A stretch of DNA of 64,000 nt, taken from positions 1,302,001 to 1,366,000 of the forward strand of contig JALECJ010000256.1 in NCBI GenBank assembly GCA_023515745.1. The letters are read 5' to 3'. Source of the DNA: Amoeboaphelidium protococcarum (Eukaryota; Aphelidiomycota; Aphelidea). The notes under the pieces were generated by a model. The model had not been told where the DNA came from. It did no database searches and worked only from the letters and a program-made list of their open reading frames with translations. This document shows positions 60,908 through 64,000 of this stretch, in pieces. Made by a program: the position numbers and the translations under genes. Each line of letters opens with the position of its first letter. The stretch's first letter is position 1.

Positions 60908-63900
60908 TCACTACTTTAAAAAGTCAAATTTTGACAATGATAATTAGATTTAGCGGAGCTGAGATGATGCAATAGATTCGTCAAAGTTATCACGAAGCCA
61001 ATCTCGAACTTTGCACAGATATTCCATATTACCAAGAACTGCTGCATCTGATATTGTATTGTCCACACTGCTCAACACTTGAGTGTAATCTTGCTCTAAA
61101 TGTGCAGTCCAGGCAGCCAACGTAAGATCAATATCAAAATCTGATGGTTCAGTTTAGCTCTATTATAATCCCATCACAGAACCGAGACTTTATAATGGGA
61201 ATGCCCGATCATCCTACGTAAAATTAATCATATGCGACACTTTATCATCATTCACAAATTGATCTATCTTCAACTCGTTCTATAGCATGGAATTCTATTA
61301 CAACTGCTATCGTTTCTACTGCTTGACACCATCTGATGGCGATGAAACGTCAATATTTCGTCTTTTGACGCCTTTCGTAGGAGACACGTATTCCAACACT
61401 TCATTCCGAATGTCTGATGGCAATTCCTTCATGACATCCCAATCCAGCTGAGACTCTGTATACATCTAAGGTTACTATGGAGCGTTAACTTTGTTTACAG
61501 AACTTTACTGCGCAACTTACTTATCAAAGTACTATGTTTAATGCAACATGTCTTAGTCAATAGACTCAACAATATCGCGTTAAAGCTCAGGTATAGATTT
61601 TCGGAGTGAAGAGTCTTGAGTAGCGGCTTTATATATCTGACTAAACTAGATACCGATACCGCGGAGATCACGTAGAAATATACGAGACTAAGCAGCAGAT
61701 TCGGACTCTTATACAGAACCGACAGAGGCTGCCTATTCTACCATCCAAATTTCATTACGGCCAATAGATTACCACCACATTTATCGCATTTAGTCCATCA
61801 AACAATCTTGCTAATTTTACTACTTATGTTACTGCAACTATAATGAGGAACCCCGCTCATCGTCATTAAGAGAATGTAGAATATCAAAGCATTGCACCAA
61901 ACTAAAGTTATCCGGCACTTTTAAAGACTTTGAAAATGGGACATGCATTCCGCAGCCAAGAGATTTATGTGAAGGCTCCAATTCAGCCCTAGGATGCCTC
62001 ATACGAAGCTTTAGCGTAATCTACTTAAACCTCAAGTCCTGCGGCAGACTGTGGGCAAGATAATCTATCACTTACTAGCGACTAAATGTATCAATCTTAT
62101 CTTGCTGAGTCTTGCATAATCGCTAACACACTTCTGCATATAGGGAAAGCATAAAAATATCCAATTGCTGGTAACTCTCAAATCTAATTCCCCAATTGAT
62201 TTCGGCAGATACAGTTTTGGCCACAGAGAGACAATCTTCAGCTACTTGATGACTACTCAACACTCCTATCAGATCACCTTTAGTATTACTATTCAAATTG
62301 CTTGAGGTACTTTACACCGCACGGCTATTCTTCTATTATTACTAAAAGAAGGAATATAATCCACGTTCCTGAACACTTTCATAGCCATGCAACATTGCAA
62401 ATAACTTTAATCCAGTCTTTTCGCCGATAATCTTTTTCAAACAATCAAGACACTTGGTATTAAAACTATTCTATGACTATTTAAGTAAATGAGGATTAGA
62501 AGCTGAAGCTGATGACGATGTATGCCTAGTAAGAGCCATTCTTAAATCCCGAACGAGAATAGACTATTCATCATTCTTCTACATGTATTGATTGAGAGGA
62601 GATTTCTTCAGCTTATCAACTATTGAGTAACCAATCTGTTGCAAATCTTCAATCTTAAAATCATCCATGAATTCTTAAATACGACTATGATCATTATCAT
62701 CAGTCACCGTAGTGATAAAGATACCATGAGGTTTAGATTTACGCGTAGCCTGACGTGCCAATAACATTGACAGCCCAACGCCTATAGAAGCATCTACTCC
62801 AACAGACTCCATTACATCCTTCTGCAACTTCAACGCTACTTGTAACACAGTATCTTTGCCTACAAAGTCTCCATCATACTTTTCACTAGCTATCCTCCTA
62901 AATTAATTATTTCCAGGTTGCAATAACTAATTGTCATTCACCACCGAGAACTATTACTACTAAACCATAGAAGTACAGTCAAGGTAAGCCTCATCACAGG
63001 ACACACCTTAAAGCGCGTCAAACTTCAATCCATTAAACTCGAAGGAGCATAGACATTCATAGAATCTCAACATGGCAGACTCATAAGCATCGAAATCATA
63101 AGGTAACATAACCAGGTGTGGACATAACTATTTACACTTTCTTAAATACATTCCGTTGTGAATGCCAAACTATCGAGCAGCATAATTACAAGATGCAATC
63201 TCAGACCCACCTTTCCCAATAGAGGAACTTGTAGAAGGACCACTCTTTGATTACTCTTGTGATTGATTATGATGACAAATTACCACTGGCTTATCCTTCA
63301 ACTCTGGATACTTTAAGAGGGACACAGATGCAAAGAAACAGTCTAAATCTATATGAATGATACACCGTTCACTAGTATCTAATTATTTACTGATAGCACT
63401 AGAAGACTATTTGCCATCCTAGTTCTAAATTCTAGAGTAAGAATACTCTGATATCTTCTACTTCCATGTAGATAAATAATGTAAACGAGATTGACTGTAG
63501 AACTGGGACACAAATTCTGCATTCATACTAGAATTCTACCGTTTCCATTAATCTGAGCTCTAAAACTACTACTATTGATTTGACTTCTATTATTACTAAT
63601 TAACACTAGACTGACTAGATGAATCTCCTATCTGTAAACTCTAATCACCAGCACTTCCATTATCCACAGATTTATTATTATTATTACCACTGATCTATAG
63701 CATGGAATGAACATTAGTCTACGCTGAAGGAGCAGAAGACCATTGAGGAATATCACTCTCCTGTATGGGCAATACTTTACCAGACTCTATACATTTCAAT
63801 AACCAAGAGGGCTTAATCACGGAGGGAGATGATGATTTAATCTACTTTGAATGAGAGGAGGAGGAGGAGGACACCTTGCTCTGTTTCGATTTAAATTTCT

Positions 63901-64000
63901 GCGGGAACAGTTGACGATATCGAGAGAACGATAAAGACTGAGCAATGATGTGCGTCACTTGGGAAGTCTCATAATTACTAAACACCCCTCCATTGAGTAT
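60908..64000 (-). CDS. REV1: DNA repair protein REV1 (Y-family translesion polymerase, partial, runs off right edge)
   Basis: Deoxycytidyl transferase and scaffold of translesion synthesis; recruits polymerase zeta (REV3, also in this window). 1030 residues are visible, open at base 64000. Order: most of a BRCT domain (ILNGGVF at the edge, [28 protein letters not shown]), a Gln/Asn/Ser-rich linker with UAR-encoded Gln runs, [10 protein letters not shown] just before the palm, catalytic [14 protein letters not shown] with the metal Asp, NYAARQFGIHNGM, LMLPYDF region, VSCDEAYLD (second catalytic acids), [22 protein letters not shown], and the little finger. Later, [20 protein letters not shown] matches a ubiquitin-binding motif, followed by a short C-terminal helical domain. 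Ends AAG TAG TGA. Only the extreme N-terminus is missing. Confidence 0.95.

Noticed and set aside
1-64000. Calling the organism a ciliate from its code alone
   Set aside because: The same reassignment evolved several times, and a DH-PH RhoGEF, receptor kinase and expansin-like protein are atypical of ciliates. The lineage is left open.
1-64000. tRNA genes with UUA or CUA anticodons, CRISPR arrays, telomeric repeats
   Set aside because: Looked for B-box-like motifs and regular repeats by eye and found none that form a convincing cloverleaf or array. A covariance-model scan would be decisive.

Overview
The window is nuclear DNA of a unicellular eukaryote that reads TAA and TAG as glutamine and uses TGA as its only clear stop. 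With the standard code almost every gene looks shattered. With TAA/TAG = Gln, 18 long reading frames become continuous, including a 13.4-kb dynein heavy chain gene. At several invariant glutamine positions of conserved proteins the codon is TAA or TAG. The lineage is unresolved. The same code is known in ciliates, hexamitin diplomonads, some ulvophycean green algae and an oxymonad. However, an SH3/DH/PH RhoGEF, a receptor-type kinase, an expansin-like protein, FANCM, REV1/REV3 and cytoplasmic dynein are not a typical ciliate set. The genome is compact and intron-poor: I find one supported spliceosomal intron, of 54 nt.

Layout, left to right. 1-2135 (-): a crypton-like tyrosine recombinase running off the left edge, followed by about 2.1 kb with no convincing gene. 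4282-5322 (+): a secreted expansin-like protein. 5244-8873 (-): FANCM/Mph1-type DNA translocase. 9306-22664 (+): cytoplasmic dynein heavy chain. 22817-27802 (-): REV3, catalytic subunit of DNA polymerase zeta. 28245-29927 (-): GH18 chitinase with an odd N-terminal extension. 30276-36386 (-): RhoGEF with two SH3 domains, DH, PH and a very long coiled coil. 36599-37117 (-): small acidic protein. 37369-38046 (-): proteasome beta-3. 38459-43303 (+): MARCH6/Doa10 ERAD ubiquitin ligase. 43757-45007 (-): unknown protein lying between two copies of a 34-bp direct repeat. 45384-46988 (-): sphingosine-1-phosphate phosphatase. 47345-48241 (+): ribosome assembly factor MRT4. 48732-50180 (-): unknown protein. 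50604-53726 (-): receptor-type protein kinase. 54080-56758 (+): beta-mannosidase. 56905-58269 (+): SIL1, exchange factor for BiP. 58555-60261 (+): tail-anchored protein. 60398-60643 (-): 81-residue membrane protein. 60908-64000 (-): REV1, running off the right edge.

Themes. DNA damage tolerance is well represented: REV1 and REV3 are partners in translesion synthesis and FANCM remodels stalled forks. MARCH6, SIL1 and a proteasome subunit belong to ER protein folding and degradation. Expansin-like protein, chitinase and beta-mannosidase suggest use or remodelling of polysaccharides. These are ordinary eukaryotic single genes, not an operon. I found no CRISPR array, rRNA or tRNA gene. The most unusual features are the code itself, UAR-encoded polyglutamine runs, UAR codons close to the terminal UGA, the host-code-adapted recombinase, the RhoGEF architecture and the repeat-flanked unknown gene.
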